Source: Ruminococcus sp. UBA4385 (GTDB lineage: Bacteria > Bacillota_A > Clostridia > Oscillospirales > Ruminococcaceae). Taken from it: a stretch of DNA of 10,564 bases. A model generated the notes under the pieces. That model was not told where the DNA came from and searched no databases. It worked only from the letters and a program-made list of their open reading frames with translations. This document shows positions 1-6,936 of this stretch, in pieces (positions within the stretch are counted from its first letter, which is position 1; every line of letters starts with the position of its first letter). The translations under genes and the position numbers were made by a program. The stretch covers positions 1 to 10,564 of the forward strand of contig DGRP01000098.1 of the NCBI GenBank assembly GCA_002391065.1, read 5' to 3'.

Positions 1-483
1 ATAATGCTTCAGGACAGCTTTATTTTCAGCGGAACTATTATGGACAATATCCGCTACAGCAAGCTTGACGCTACAGACAGCGAGGTCATAAAGGCTGCCA
101 AGACCGTCTGTGCTGACCGCTTCATAAACCTTATGGAGGACGGCTATGATACCGAGGTAAACGAGCGTGGCTCAAAGCTCTCGGGCGGAGAGAAACAGCT
201 TATAAGCTTTGCAAGAACGCTCCTCAGCGACCCGAAGATACTTGTGCTTGATGAGGCTACCTCCTCAATTGATGCCAAGACCGAGGCACTTCTGCAGCAG
301 GGCATAGCAGAGCTTCTCAAAGGCAGAACATCGTTTATTATAGCGCACAGGCTTTCCACAATACGCAACTGCGACAGGATAATGTACATTGATGAAAAGG
401 GTATTCTGGAAAGCGGCACACATGATGAACTCATGGAAAAGAAGGGCGCATACTACGAGCTTTACACCTCACAGGCAACATAA
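1..483 (+). CDS. ABC transporter ATP-binding protein, C-terminal part (exporter type)
   Basis: The reading frame is open at the left edge, so the true start lies outside the window; 160 residues are visible. They cover the second half of a nucleotide-binding domain: the Q-loop (MLQDSFIFSGTI), the ABC signature LSGGE near residue 60, Walker B with its catalytic Glu (ILVLDEATSSID), and the H-loop AHRLSTI. The order and wording are typical of the MsbA/MdlB/BmrA class, in which this domain follows a six-helix membrane domain and powers export of lipids, drugs or peptides. The gene ends right after a normal exporter tail (GTHDELMEKKGAYYELYTSQ), so the 3' end is complete. The stop codon touches the edge of an inverted-repeat element. 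Substrate cannot be told from this half. Family assignment is firm. Confidence 0.95.
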   Translation: MMLQDSFIFSGTIMDNIRYSKLDATDSEVIKAAKTVCADRFINLMEDGYDTEVNERGSKLSGGEKQLISFARTLLSDPKILVLDEATSSIDAKTEALLQQGIAELLKGRTSFIIAHRLSTIRNCDRIMYIDEKGILESGTHDELMEKKGAYYELYTSQAT

Positions 484-657
484 AGGCAACACCGCACAAC
501 CACCGGCATACGCCTTTGTATGCCATCTACTTGCATATTTACCGTCATATCGCCCAAATTTACCTTGAAATACGACAGTATTCCTGCGGTAAATTTAGGC
601 AATCTGACGAAAAATCTGACTGCGTATCTGGCATACAATGGTTGTGCGGTGTTGCCT
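484..657. repeat. MITE-like palindromic element with 19-bp terminal inverted repeats
   Basis: Positions 484-502 (AGGCAACACCGCACAACCA) are the exact reverse complement of 639-657. Inside, the arms keep pairing imperfectly: 542-563 (CGTCATATCGCC...TTTACC) mirrors about 589-610 (GGTAAATTTAGGC...GACG), so the whole ~174 bp could fold as one long hairpin. TAAA occurs at 481-484 and again at 657-660, which could be a target duplication. No plausible protein is encoded. This fits a non-autonomous miniature transposable element, with the ABC gene's stop codon lying in the possible duplication. Another reading is a large processing or terminator palindrome. Confidence 0.75.
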
Positions 658-658
658 A

Positions 659-690
659 AAAAAAGGAGCTTTACAGCTCCTTTTTTATTT
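659..690. terminator. Bidirectional intrinsic terminator
   Basis: The stem AAGGAGCT / AGCTCCTT closes on a TTAC loop, with A-runs on one side and a T-run on the other, so it can end transcripts from either direction. On the minus strand it follows the 51-residue gene so closely that the TAA stop lies in the run of T/A. On the plus strand it lies downstream of the ABC gene and the palindromic element. Confidence 0.85.
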
Positions 691-840
691 CTCGTTATCG
701 TCCACCCAAGCCTTTGCATTGACAGCATCGGCTGCAGATTCGTTTGAAAGCTCACCGCCGACCTTTTCATTGCTCGCCAGGAACTCACCCTTCCGGCGGT
801 CATTCCTCGGGTGGTAGACCTTGGTTTTCTTCTCGTTCAT
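685..840 (-). CDS. Small 51-residue hydrophilic protein, DUF3787-like
   Basis: An ATG-started frame of 51 codons is preceded by GGAGG at a normal distance (minus strand GGAGGTGTATCTC-ATG) and ends on the terminator hairpin, so it has every mark of a real gene despite its size. The protein is charged, with no signal peptide or membrane segment: it begins MNEKKTKVYHPRNDRRKG and ends AVNAKAWVDDNEK. The closing AK-x-WVD-x-NEK pattern resembles the tail of DUF3787 proteins of Clostridia, some of which have been linked to spores; this is recalled, not searched. It lies 72 nt downstream of the sulfatase-like gene in the same direction and may be cotranscribed. A palindrome (TTATGCACATAA, 883-894) sits in the gap. 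Existence is well supported; function is unknown. Confidence 0.7.
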   Translation of the reverse strand: MNEKKTKVYHPRNDRRKGEFLASNEKVGGELSNESAADAVNAKAWVDDNEK

Positions 841-912
841 GAGATACACCTCCGAAGAATAGGGTGCTCAGATATTAAGCGATTATGCACATAAGCACTA
901 ATTGAATATCAA

Positions 913-2520
913 TTAAAGTCCGCTTTCGTCCAGTGGGAGAGTTCTGTCAACGTCCTCATAAGTATGCTCATCAAGCGCTGCAAAATAGCGGTCACGCTTT
1001 AAGCCCTCAGGAATTTCAAATATCGACTTTTCCTTTGCCGTTTCATCTCCGAGAAGATAGCAGCAGGTCGGGAAGAAATCCGCATAGGAAATTTGTGCCG
1101 ATGAGGTTTTTATGCCTTTGCTTGTGTCATTTGCCCGTTTTATCATAAGCAGAGGATAGCGTGCCTCATAATTCGGGCGGTGACCGTGGTCGGCAAGCAG
1201 AATAATATCGGAGTTATCATAAACGCCTCCCTCTTTCAGAAGATCAAAAAACCTTGAAAGGATCTTGTTTACTCCTATTCCGCTTTCTGTCGGTTTGACA
1301 TTCTTTTCGTATTCAATATTTTCATTTGTAACTCTCGGAATGTGTATTCCCCGCAAATAATACAGCTTGTAGCAGGGCTTATCTGTATATTTGATTTGTG
1401 CAGGCAGGGATTCATAGAACGCCTTATTATTTGTGTTATACGATTCAAGATCAGATATTTTTTCAGTGAAATCTTCTGAATACATCTCAAACGGGCTCTT
1501 TGCAATATCGGGAACTACCCGATACATTACCATACTGTACATTGCCGAGCTGACTCTAACATAATCACCTAAGGACAAACCGTCTTTGTTAAAATTATCC
1601 GCATTTTTCTGCATTACTTCATACGGAAACATATTATTGCTGCAGTACAGCTCAACACTGTAGTCATCAGGGATATGATCGAAAAGAGTATCCCCCTGAT
1701 AATGCTCTGACAGGTTTTCGCCGTCTTCCAATAATTTGTTAGTAAACAGAAATGCTAAACTCGGGTCAGTGTATTTATACATTCCGATAGTATTATTGTA
1801 ATATGTAAATCCATCAAAGCCCGATACCGAATCAGGCTCCTTTGAAACAGCATTGTCAAATATAAACGAATCGTACTGGTCAACCACTATCACAATATGA
1901 TTCTTTTCTTTTGAATAGGTAAACTCATTGCTTGTGTCACATGACATGAGATAATAATCGTTTGAAGGCACTACATCCAGATAATTACTTGATGCAGTAA
2001 TAACATCGCTGATAAGCGCTGTAATCTCTATCAGAATTACAGCACACGACAGAACAGTTACATATCCCTTAAATACATTGTCCGATTTTTTATATATAAC
2101 AAAAGGTACTGCAATAAGCACTGCCCACATAAGCACGTCAGCAATGATGCGCACAGCACTTGCTGAATACGGCGTGCCGTCAAGCACATGAGTTCCTATA
2201 GTCAGATAATTTCCCTGAATATACATCGCTGTATTAATTCCGACCATAACCGACAGGCATATAAGATGCGCATAGCCTTTTGTCAGCCTGAGCGTCAGAA
2301 ACACTGCAAGAAACAATAATACCGCAACAGGAAGACATGATAATATTATAACTTTATATGGCAATATAACACTTACTAAATTATTAAGATAGAAATCCAC
2401 AGGAGAAAAAATTCCCACATTAAATGCAAAGGATAAAGCTACAATCAAAGCTAAAGCCCTCTTATCGGACTTATTGAGAGAAGCTATGCTGTATCCCGAA
2501 CCACTTTTAGTATCTTTCAT
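913..2520 (-). CDS. Membrane-anchored sulfatase / LTA-synthase-superfamily protein
   Basis: About 535 residues. The N-terminal ~175 carry some five hydrophobic helices (for example LALIVALSFAFNVGIF, VIILSCLPVAVLLFLAVFL, VLMWAVLIAVPFVIY, VLSCAVILIEITALI), followed by an extracellular domain of the alkaline-phosphatase/sulfatase fold. Metal-site segments are visible: HIVIVVDQYDSF near residue 208, a YTDPS segment near 250 where the catalytic Thr/Ser is expected, and LLADHGHR near 442-448. The layout of five helices plus sulfatase domain recalls lipoteichoic acid synthase and other phosphoglycerol or phosphoethanolamine transferases, but residues around the first metal ligand differ from LtaS, so the substrate is open. 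Two ATGs compete: GAGGA at 2527-2531 abuts the one at 2526 but sits 6 nt from the one at 2520, which I chose. A surface-polymer role is inferred. Confidence 0.8.
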   Translation of the reverse strand: MKDTKSGSGYSIASLNKSDKRALALIVALSFAFNVGIFSPVDFYLNNLVSVILPYKVIILSCLPVAVLLFLAVFLTLRLTKGYAHLICLSVMVGINTAMYIQGNYLTIGTHVLDGTPYSASAVRIIADVLMWAVLIAVPFVIYKKSDNVFKGYVTVLSCAVILIEITALISDVITASSNYLDVVPSNDYYLMSCDTSNEFTYSKEKNHIVIVVDQYDSFIFDNAVSKEPDSVSGFDGFTYYNNTIGMYKYTDPSLAFLFTNKLLEDGENLSEHYQGDTLFDHIPDDYSVELYCSNNMFPYEVMQKNADNFNKDGLSLGDYVRVSSAMYSMVMYRVVPDIAKSPFEMYSEDFTEKISDLESYNTNNKAFYESLPAQIKYTDKPCYKLYYLRGIHIPRVTNENIEYEKNVKPTESGIGVNKILSRFFDLLKEGGVYDNSDIILLADHGHRPNYEARYPLLMIKRANDTSKGIKTSSAQISYADFFPTCCYLLGDETAKEKSIFEIPEGLKRDRYFAALDEHTYEDVDRTLPLDESGL

Positions 2521-2576
2521 TTTCATTCCTCATTATTTTTATATCCTTATATATGCAATTCAGTATTTTCTAAATA

Positions 2577-2605
2577 ATTATATCATGGCAGTAATTTATT
2601 GTCAA
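2577..2605 (-). promoter_or_regulatory. Perfect-consensus sigma-A promoter of the sulfatase-like gene
   Basis: On the minus strand TTGACA (2600-2605) and TATAAT (2577-2582) are separated by exactly 17 bp, about 57 nt upstream of the chosen start codon. Both hexamers match consensus completely, which predicts strong constitutive transcription. Confidence 0.85.
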
Positions 2606-2619
2606 GACGCCGACATACG

Positions 2620-2658
2620 CAATTCGTACTTGACAAAGCCTGCATTATGCTATAAAAT
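2620..2658 (+). promoter_or_regulatory. murT promoter with a block shared with another promoter
   Basis: TTGACA (2630-2635) is followed after 17 bp by TAAAAT (2653-2658), within TATAAAAT. It diverges from the sulfatase-gene promoter, the two -35 boxes lying about 25 bp apart. The -35 box sits in CAATTCGTACTTGAC (2620-2634), found again in inverted orientation at 5307-5321 as part of another promoter. Confidence 0.8.
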
Positions 2659-2690
2659 AGTTATGTATGAATTTGTAACGGAGAACTGCT

Positions 2691-4034
2691 ATGAGTATTA
2701 AAAACACTTTTACTATATGGTTCGGAAAGCTGCTCGTTAAGGTGATGAAGCTGCTCGGAAAAGGGGCAGGAAATGCACCCGGGCTTATCCTCTGGACTAT
2801 CAATAAGGACTGCCTGAAAGCCTTTAAGGTAGAGTGCCCTATCATCGCTGTGACGGGTACTAACGGCAAAACCTCGGTAACGAATTACCTCAGCCACATT
2901 TTTATGTCGGGCGAGGGCAAGATCATCACAAACCCTCAGGGAAACAACCTTGATACGGGTATCTGCTCGCTCCTGCTTGCTAACTGCGATATGAAGGGCA
3001 GAGTCAAGGCGGATTATCTTGTGCTGGAGACCGATGAGTCTCATGTGCCTGTTATCTACTCGAAGCTGAAACTTGAAACGCTGGTGCTTCTTAACTTCTT
3101 CCGTGACCAGCTCGACAGGAACGGCGAGGTCGAAACGCTGATCTTAAAAGTGAAAAAGTTCCTTGAAACGTTTGAGGGCAATGTAGTTCTCAATGCCGAT
3201 GACCCGAATGTCGCAAGGCTCGGAAAGGCAAACCCGAACAATAAAAACATCTACTATTTCAGTGTGGAGCGCTACAGCGGTGCAACCGATGAGCCCTACG
3301 AGGTAGGCGAGGGAAAGTTCTGCCCGTTCTGCGGTGAGGAGCTCCGATATGACTACTATCAGTATTCGCACGTCGGGCGCTTTCACTGTCCGAAGTGTCA
3401 TTTCGGAGAGGACAAGCCCTATACCCTTGTGAAAAATGTTGACCTGAGCGTCCCCTCCTTTGAGGTTGACGGCGAGACCTATAAGACGGCTCATAACAGC
3501 ATTTATTATATGTACAATCTTGCGGCGGTGTACACTGCGGCAAAGCTTTATAACTTTGACAAGAAGGTACTGCACGATACCTTCGAGCATTTTGAGGTCA
3601 ACAACGGCAGACTTGAAAAGTTCAGCATAGGCGGAAGCGAGCTGCTTGTAAACCTTGCGAAAAACCCTGTCGGTGCGAACATGACGCTTCGTGTTATGAA
3701 TGAGCAGGCAGGCGAAAAGGAGCTCCTTTTCGTGCTCAATGACAACCTTGCCGACGGTCACGATGTTTCGTGGATATGGGATATAAATTTCTCGATATTC
3801 AGAGATGTCAGCCGTGTTGTTACCTCGGGAACGAGAGCCTATGACATCGCTATCAGGATAAAATGCTCGGGCTATGACCCTGAGAAGATAACCGTCAAGC
3901 CCGACCTTGACGACGCTATGGACGAGTTTTTCAAAAACGTCGGACAGAAATTTGCTATCGCAAATTACACGGCTATTCAGCCGACAAGAGCCGCTATAAA
4001 GCGCTACAAGGAGAGGAGTGGTGGAAATGGCTGA
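2691..4034 (+). CDS. murT: Lipid II isoglutaminyl synthase, Mur-ligase subunit MurT
   Basis: MurT and GatD together convert the alpha-carboxylate of D-Glu in lipid II to D-isoglutamine, using ATP and ammonia from glutamine, at the cytoplasmic face of the membrane. The 447 residues match the family's length. They carry the Mur-ligase P-loop GTNGKTS at 56-62, the central ATPase domain (LNFFRDQLDRNGE near 134), a four-Cys zinc-ribbon insert (Cys211, 214, 233, 236: CPFCGEEL and HCPKCHFG), and the C-terminal DUF1727 domain with ADGHDVSWIWD near 354-364. The Asp of DVSW corresponds to the residue thought to complete GatD's active site. GGAG at 2680-2683 is 7 nt before the ATG. The end overlaps gatD by 8 nt, so the two are translationally coupled and probably made in equal amounts. 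Confidence 0.97.
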   Translation: MSIKNTFTIWFGKLLVKVMKLLGKGAGNAPGLILWTINKDCLKAFKVECPIIAVTGTNGKTSVTNYLSHIFMSGEGKIITNPQGNNLDTGICSLLLANCDMKGRVKADYLVLETDESHVPVIYSKLKLETLVLLNFFRDQLDRNGEVETLILKVKKFLETFEGNVVLNADDPNVARLGKANPNNKNIYYFSVERYSGATDEPYEVGEGKFCPFCGEELRYDYYQYSHVGRFHCPKCHFGEDKPYTLVKNVDLSVPSFEVDGETYKTAHNSIYYMYNLAAVYTAAKLYNFDKKVLHDTFEHFEVNNGRLEKFSIGGSELLVNLAKNPVGANMTLRVMNEQAGEKELLFVLNDNLADGHDVSWIWDINFSIFRDVSRVVTSGTRAYDIAIRIKCSGYDPEKITVKPDLDDAMDEFFKNVGQKFAIANYTAIQPTRAAIKRYKERSGGNG

Positions 4035-4776
4035 GCTTAAACTCCTGCATATGTATCCGAATCTCCTTGACCTGTACGGCGACAGCGGAAACGTTGAGAT
4101 ACTTAAATACCGCTGCGCTCTTCGAGGGATAGACCTTAAAGTGTACAAGCACATCATCGGGGACAAGGACACCGACTTTGAGGGCATGGATATAATCTAC
4201 CTCGGGGGCGGCGCCGACCTTGAACAACAAATGCTCGCTGATGACCTGCTTAAATGCACCGAGGGCATTAAGGCGGCTTATGAGAAGGGTGCTTTCCTGC
4301 TTATGATCTGCGGAGGCTATCAGCTTCTGGGGCAGTACTATCTGGACTCAAACGGAGAGAAGATCAAGGGTCTGGGACTTTTTGACTATTACACCGAGGC
4401 CTCGACCGACAAGAGAAAGCGCTGCATAGGAAATATCGTTATTGAGGCAAAGCTGGGCGGCGAGCCCTACAAGGTGATCGGATTTGAAAATCACGGCGGT
4501 CAGACCAAGGCTGTGAAAACTCCGTTCGGGCGAGTGCTTGCAGGCAACGGCAACGAGTTTTCAAGCTCGGTTGAGGGATACATGGAGGAGCACGTTGTTG
4601 CAACCTATCTTCACGGGCCGCTTCTCTCGAAAAATCCGAAGCTCAGCGACCACATCATAAGCTATTGCATGAGCCGTCAGACGGGCGAGAAATATATGCC
4701 CTCGGCTGTGAATGACAAGCTTGAAGAGGAGTGCCGAGAGGTGCTGCTCGGGAGACTGCTCGGGGAGAAGAAGTGA
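4027..4776 (+). CDS. gatD: Lipid II isoglutaminyl synthase, glutaminase subunit GatD
   Basis: A 249-residue class I glutamine amidotransferase of the CobB/CobQ-like group. It hydrolyses glutamine and hands ammonia to MurT for lipid II amidation. The nucleophile is Cys95 in LLMICGGYQLLG and the catalytic His is His196 in TYLHGPLLSKNP; the N-terminal LYPxLLxLYGDxGN-like segment (here HMYPNLLDLYGDSGN) and GGGADLEQ are family hallmarks. I chose the ATG at 4027 because GAGGAG (4013-4018) lies 8 nt upstream. GTG codons at 4018 and 4021 are in frame and could serve with AAGGAG at 4008-4013, giving three extra residues (from 4018). The start overlaps the murT end. Assignment is firm; only the exact start is open. 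Confidence 0.96.
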   Translation: MAELKLLHMYPNLLDLYGDSGNVEILKYRCALRGIDLKVYKHIIGDKDTDFEGMDIIYLGGGADLEQQMLADDLLKCTEGIKAAYEKGAFLLMICGGYQLLGQYYLDSNGEKIKGLGLFDYYTEASTDKRKRCIGNIVIEAKLGGEPYKVIGFENHGGQTKAVKTPFGRVLAGNGNEFSSSVEGYMEEHVVATYLHGPLLSKNPKLSDHIISYCMSRQTGEKYMPSAVNDKLEEECREVLLGRLLGEKK

Positions 4777-4777
4777 T

Positions 4778-5116
4778 ATGTTTTTCAGGAAAAAGAAAAG
4801 CCCCGAAACGGAGCTGGAGAAGCACCTGCGTGAGTTAAAGCTGCGCAAGATAAACTATGTTGACGAGGGCTTTGACAGTCTCGGGGCCGAGATGAACAGC
4901 GACCCCAAGTCGATAATGCGGCTGAAGCCCGTGAACTACTATGCGATAAAGCACAGCTATATTCTCGCAAGGCTTTACAGCTCGGAGGACATGGAGGAAA
5001 ACTATGTGCAGTTTTTCCGTTTTGAGGGTGAACATCAGGAGGGCAAGACAGGGATCTATGCCCTTGACAGGGAGCTCACCGCAAGGGTGCTGGCAAAGGT
5101 AGGAATAATAATATAA
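4778..5116 (+). CDS. Small conserved-looking protein downstream of gatD, function unknown
   Basis: A 112-residue protein whose ATG follows the gatD stop by one base; GGGGAG at 4762-4767 lies about 10 nt upstream. It begins with a basic run (MFFRKKKSPETELEKHL), then a charged helical-looking stretch (LRELKLRKINYVDEGFDSLGAEM) and a more hydrophobic C-terminal half. There is no signal peptide or membrane helix and no motif I recognise. Base composition matches its neighbours. Its position in the murT-gatD unit suggests a part in peptidoglycan precursor amidation or its control, but that is inference from spacing alone. A palindrome with a poor T-tail follows. Confidence 0.75.
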   Translation: MFFRKKKSPETELEKHLRELKLRKINYVDEGFDSLGAEMNSDPKSIMRLKPVNYYAIKHSYILARLYSSEDMEENYVQFFRFEGEHQEGKTGIYALDRELTARVLAKVGIII

Positions 5117-5123
5117 TGCAAAC

Positions 5124-5150
5124 GCCCGAGGGGTTTCCTCGGGCATTTAC
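5124..5150 (+). terminator. Hairpin ending the murT-gatD operon
   Basis: The 8-bp GC-rich stem GCCCGAGG / CCTCGGGC has a GGTTT loop and begins 7 nt after the last stop codon. The tail ATTTACAT has few T residues, so it may be leaky or act as an mRNA 3' stabiliser. A second small palindrome, ATCGTTGTAACGAT, follows at 5151-5164. Confidence 0.6.
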
Positions 5151-5177
5151 ATCGTTGTAACGATCTGCAAAAAAGAT

Positions 5178-5276
5178 AAAAAATAGCTGCCCTACTCCTA
5201 CATAAGGCGGTTATTATCATAATAACTACACTTTGAGGGAGAACCGCTAAAGCCAAAGGCTGGTGCGATACCCTCT
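5178..5276 (-). ncRNA. Candidate small RNA of about 100 nt, family unknown
   Basis: A strong minus-strand promoter (5283-5311) points into a stretch with no usable reading frame and several paired segments, ending in a T-run (5178-5183, then another at 5169-5174). In RNA sense: GAGGG...CCCUC (5271-5275 with 5235-5239) encloses a small AGCC-UUU-GGCU hairpin. GUUAUUA-UGA-UAAUAAC forms a 7-bp hairpin. GCCUUA...UAGGGC forms a last stem whose U-G pair is stable only in the minus-strand RNA. GCGGUU and AACCGC could pair as an alternative fold. I see no SRP, 6S, RNase P or tmRNA signature. The last stem is five bases from the T-run, so the terminator is imperfect. Confidence 0.5.
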
Positions 5277-5282
5277 TTAATT

Positions 5283-5321
5283 ATTATAGCACAGGGAAGA
5301 CGGATCGTCAAGTACGAATTG
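5283..5321 (-). promoter_or_regulatory. Promoter reading into the candidate small RNA
   Basis: On the minus strand TTGACG (5306-5311) and TATAAT (5283-5288) are spaced by 17 bp, and TGTGC just before the -10 box gives an extended -10. The -35 box is embedded in CAATTCGTACTTGAC, identical over 15 bp to the murT promoter block at 2620-2634, with the -10 boxes at the same distance. Confidence 0.7.
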
Positions 5322-5381
5322 ACATTTTCAAGAGATGACAAATCAGACAGCATAATATATCACAAAATTCACAATACAGAC

Positions 5382-5410
5382 TTTACTTTTGGAAAGTGTT
5401 GTGCTATAAT
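5382..5410 (+). promoter_or_regulatory. Promoter of the sugar-phosphate transferase gene
   Basis: TATAAT at 5405-5410 has an extended -10 TG (5402-5403), with TTTACT at 5382-5387 seventeen bases upstream as a weak -35. The start codon is about 38 nt downstream of the -10 box. Confidence 0.7.
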
Positions 5411-5448
5411 AAGGGTTATGTAAAGCTTTCCGAAGGGAGGACAAGCTA

Positions 5449-6855
5449 TTGAGCAACAGCAAGGAGCAGTACAAGCGTCTGATAAACTACTCGAGCGCAC
5501 TGCTTATCATACTTGTGTTTATGAATTGCTTCAGGATCGTCTGGTATGACTACTACAATGAGAACATGGACGATTCATTCTGGTTTTACGGTAATCTCCT
5601 TATGGTGGGTATATATATGCTTATATATATCTTCTCGGGCAATATATTCAATGCTTTCAGGCTGGGGTACTCAAAGTTCAGCGGGCTGTTTGTTTCTCAG
5701 GCGCTGACGATACTATGCACCAATGTGGTAGAGTTCGTAATGATATCCCTTATCGGCCGAGGCAGACTGACACCGACACCGATGATCGTGATAACGCTTA
5801 TTGAGGGGGCATTCGCCGCTGTGTGGTCAATGGTGTTTACGCACGTTTACCACTCGCTGTATCCGCCGAGAAAGATGATCATGATCTACGGAAATCAGAA
5901 CGCAAAATACCTTGTGCATAAAATGAGCACAAGGAATGACAAGTACCGTATCTGCAAGGCTATGAGCTGTGATGAGAGCCTTGAGGATCTTGAAGCGGCG
6001 ATACTTGAGCATGAGGCAGTAATTATCTCAGACCTGCCGAACGATCTGAGAAACAAGCTTCTGAAATTTACATTTGAACATTCGATAAGAGTTTATATCA
6101 CACCTAAGCTTTCAGATATCATTGTCAGGGGTGCAGATGACTTCCACCTGTTTGACACTCCCCTGCTGCTGTCGAGAAATGACGGATTACAGTGGGATCA
6201 GAGGGTTATAAAAAGGGCGATAGACCTGCTCTTTTCCGTGATAGCTATAACACTGCTCTCGCCGTTTATGCTGATAACAGCTATGGCAATAAAGCTATAT
6301 GATCGCGGGCCTGTGATATACTCTCAGAAGAGACTGACAATAGGCGGCAAGGTGTTTAACGTATACAAGTTCAGGAGCATGGTGGTTGATGCCGAGCAGA
6401 AAAGCGGAGCTACCCTCGCCAAAAAGGACGATGACAGGATAACACCTGTCGGCAGGGTGATAAGAAAGATACGCTTTGATGAACTTCCTCAGCTTTTCAA
6501 CATACTGAAGGGAGATATGTCCTTTGTAGGACCGAGACCCGAGAGACCTGAGATCGCCAAGAAGTATGAGAAGACAATGCCTGAGTTCAAGTTCAGGCTG
6601 AAGGTAAAGGCAGGACTCACGGGGTATGCGCAGGTCATGGGCAAGTACAACACTACCCCTTATGACAAGCTGAAGCTCGACCTTATGTATATCGAAAGGC
6701 AGTCGCTGAGCTTGGATTTGAGTATCATATTTTCGACGCTGAAAATCGTAGTTACTCCCGAAGCGACCGAGGGTGTCGGAAATGACGCACCTCTGGAAAC
6801 ACATAGGGATCGTATTGAGCATGACAGCTCAAAGGACAAAAAGAACGAAGAATAG
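5449..6855 (+). CDS. Polyprenyl-phosphate sugar-phosphate transferase (initiating glycosyltransferase)
   Basis: This 468-residue membrane enzyme moves a sugar-1-phosphate from a UDP-sugar to undecaprenyl phosphate, the first step of capsule or exopolysaccharide repeat assembly. Four N-terminal helices (about residues 13-130) precede a cytosolic nucleotide-binding-like domain beginning KMIMIYGNQNAKYLV. Then come a re-entrant or fifth helix (RAIDLLFSVIAITLLSPFM, near 260) and the catalytic domain: VYKFRSMVVDAE, RFDELPQLFNIL (342-353) with the Asp-Glu pair, FVGPRPERPE (from about 359) and KAGLTGYAQV. This is the WcaJ/PglC-superfamily large-monotopic layout at normal length. The start is TTG at 5449, supported by AGGGAGG eight bases upstream. 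It is a single-gene unit here with its own promoter and terminator; no other polysaccharide genes are in the window. The sugar is unknown. Confidence 0.93.
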   Translation: MSNSKEQYKRLINYSSALLIILVFMNCFRIVWYDYYNENMDDSFWFYGNLLMVGIYMLIYIFSGNIFNAFRLGYSKFSGLFVSQALTILCTNVVEFVMISLIGRGRLTPTPMIVITLIEGAFAAVWSMVFTHVYHSLYPPRKMIMIYGNQNAKYLVHKMSTRNDKYRICKAMSCDESLEDLEAAILEHEAVIISDLPNDLRNKLLKFTFEHSIRVYITPKLSDIIVRGADDFHLFDTPLLLSRNDGLQWDQRVIKRAIDLLFSVIAITLLSPFMLITAMAIKLYDRGPVIYSQKRLTIGGKVFNVYKFRSMVVDAEQKSGATLAKKDDDRITPVGRVIRKIRFDELPQLFNILKGDMSFVGPRPERPEIAKKYEKTMPEFKFRLKVKAGLTGYAQVMGKYNTTPYDKLKLDLMYIERQSLSLDLSIIFSTLKIVVTPEATEGVGNDAPLETHRDRIEHDSSKDKKNEE

Positions 6856-6860
6856 TGAAC

Positions 6861-6896
6861 AAGTGCCCTCAGCCGAAAGCGTGGGGGCACTTCTTA
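6861..6896 (+). terminator. Terminator of the sugar-phosphate transferase gene
   Basis: The stem AAGTGCCC (6861-6868) pairs with GGGCACTT (6885-6892), beginning 6 nt after the stop codon, followed by a modest T-rich tail TTCTTATC. Confidence 0.75.
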
Positions 6897-6936
6897 TCTC
6901 TCCCCATTTGCAAAAAAATCAAAAAAAATAAAAAAA

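Noticed and set aside
520..747. Plus-strand 75-codon frame through the palindromic element
   Set aside because: It runs through the repeat, the terminator and the antisense of the 51-residue gene, with no ribosome site or family resemblance.
2524..2526. First ATG of the sulfatase-like frame as the start
   Set aside because: The GAGGA site touches it directly; the ATG six bases further on has proper spacing.
3144..4187. Long minus-strand open frame of 347 codons opposite murT-gatD
   Set aside because: It is the antisense shadow of two well-identified genes, resembles no family, and has no ribosome site.
5178..5276. Candidate RNA as SRP RNA or 6S RNA
   Set aside because: No GGAAG...GCAGCC apical motif of SRP RNA is present, and it is too short and differently folded for 6S RNA.
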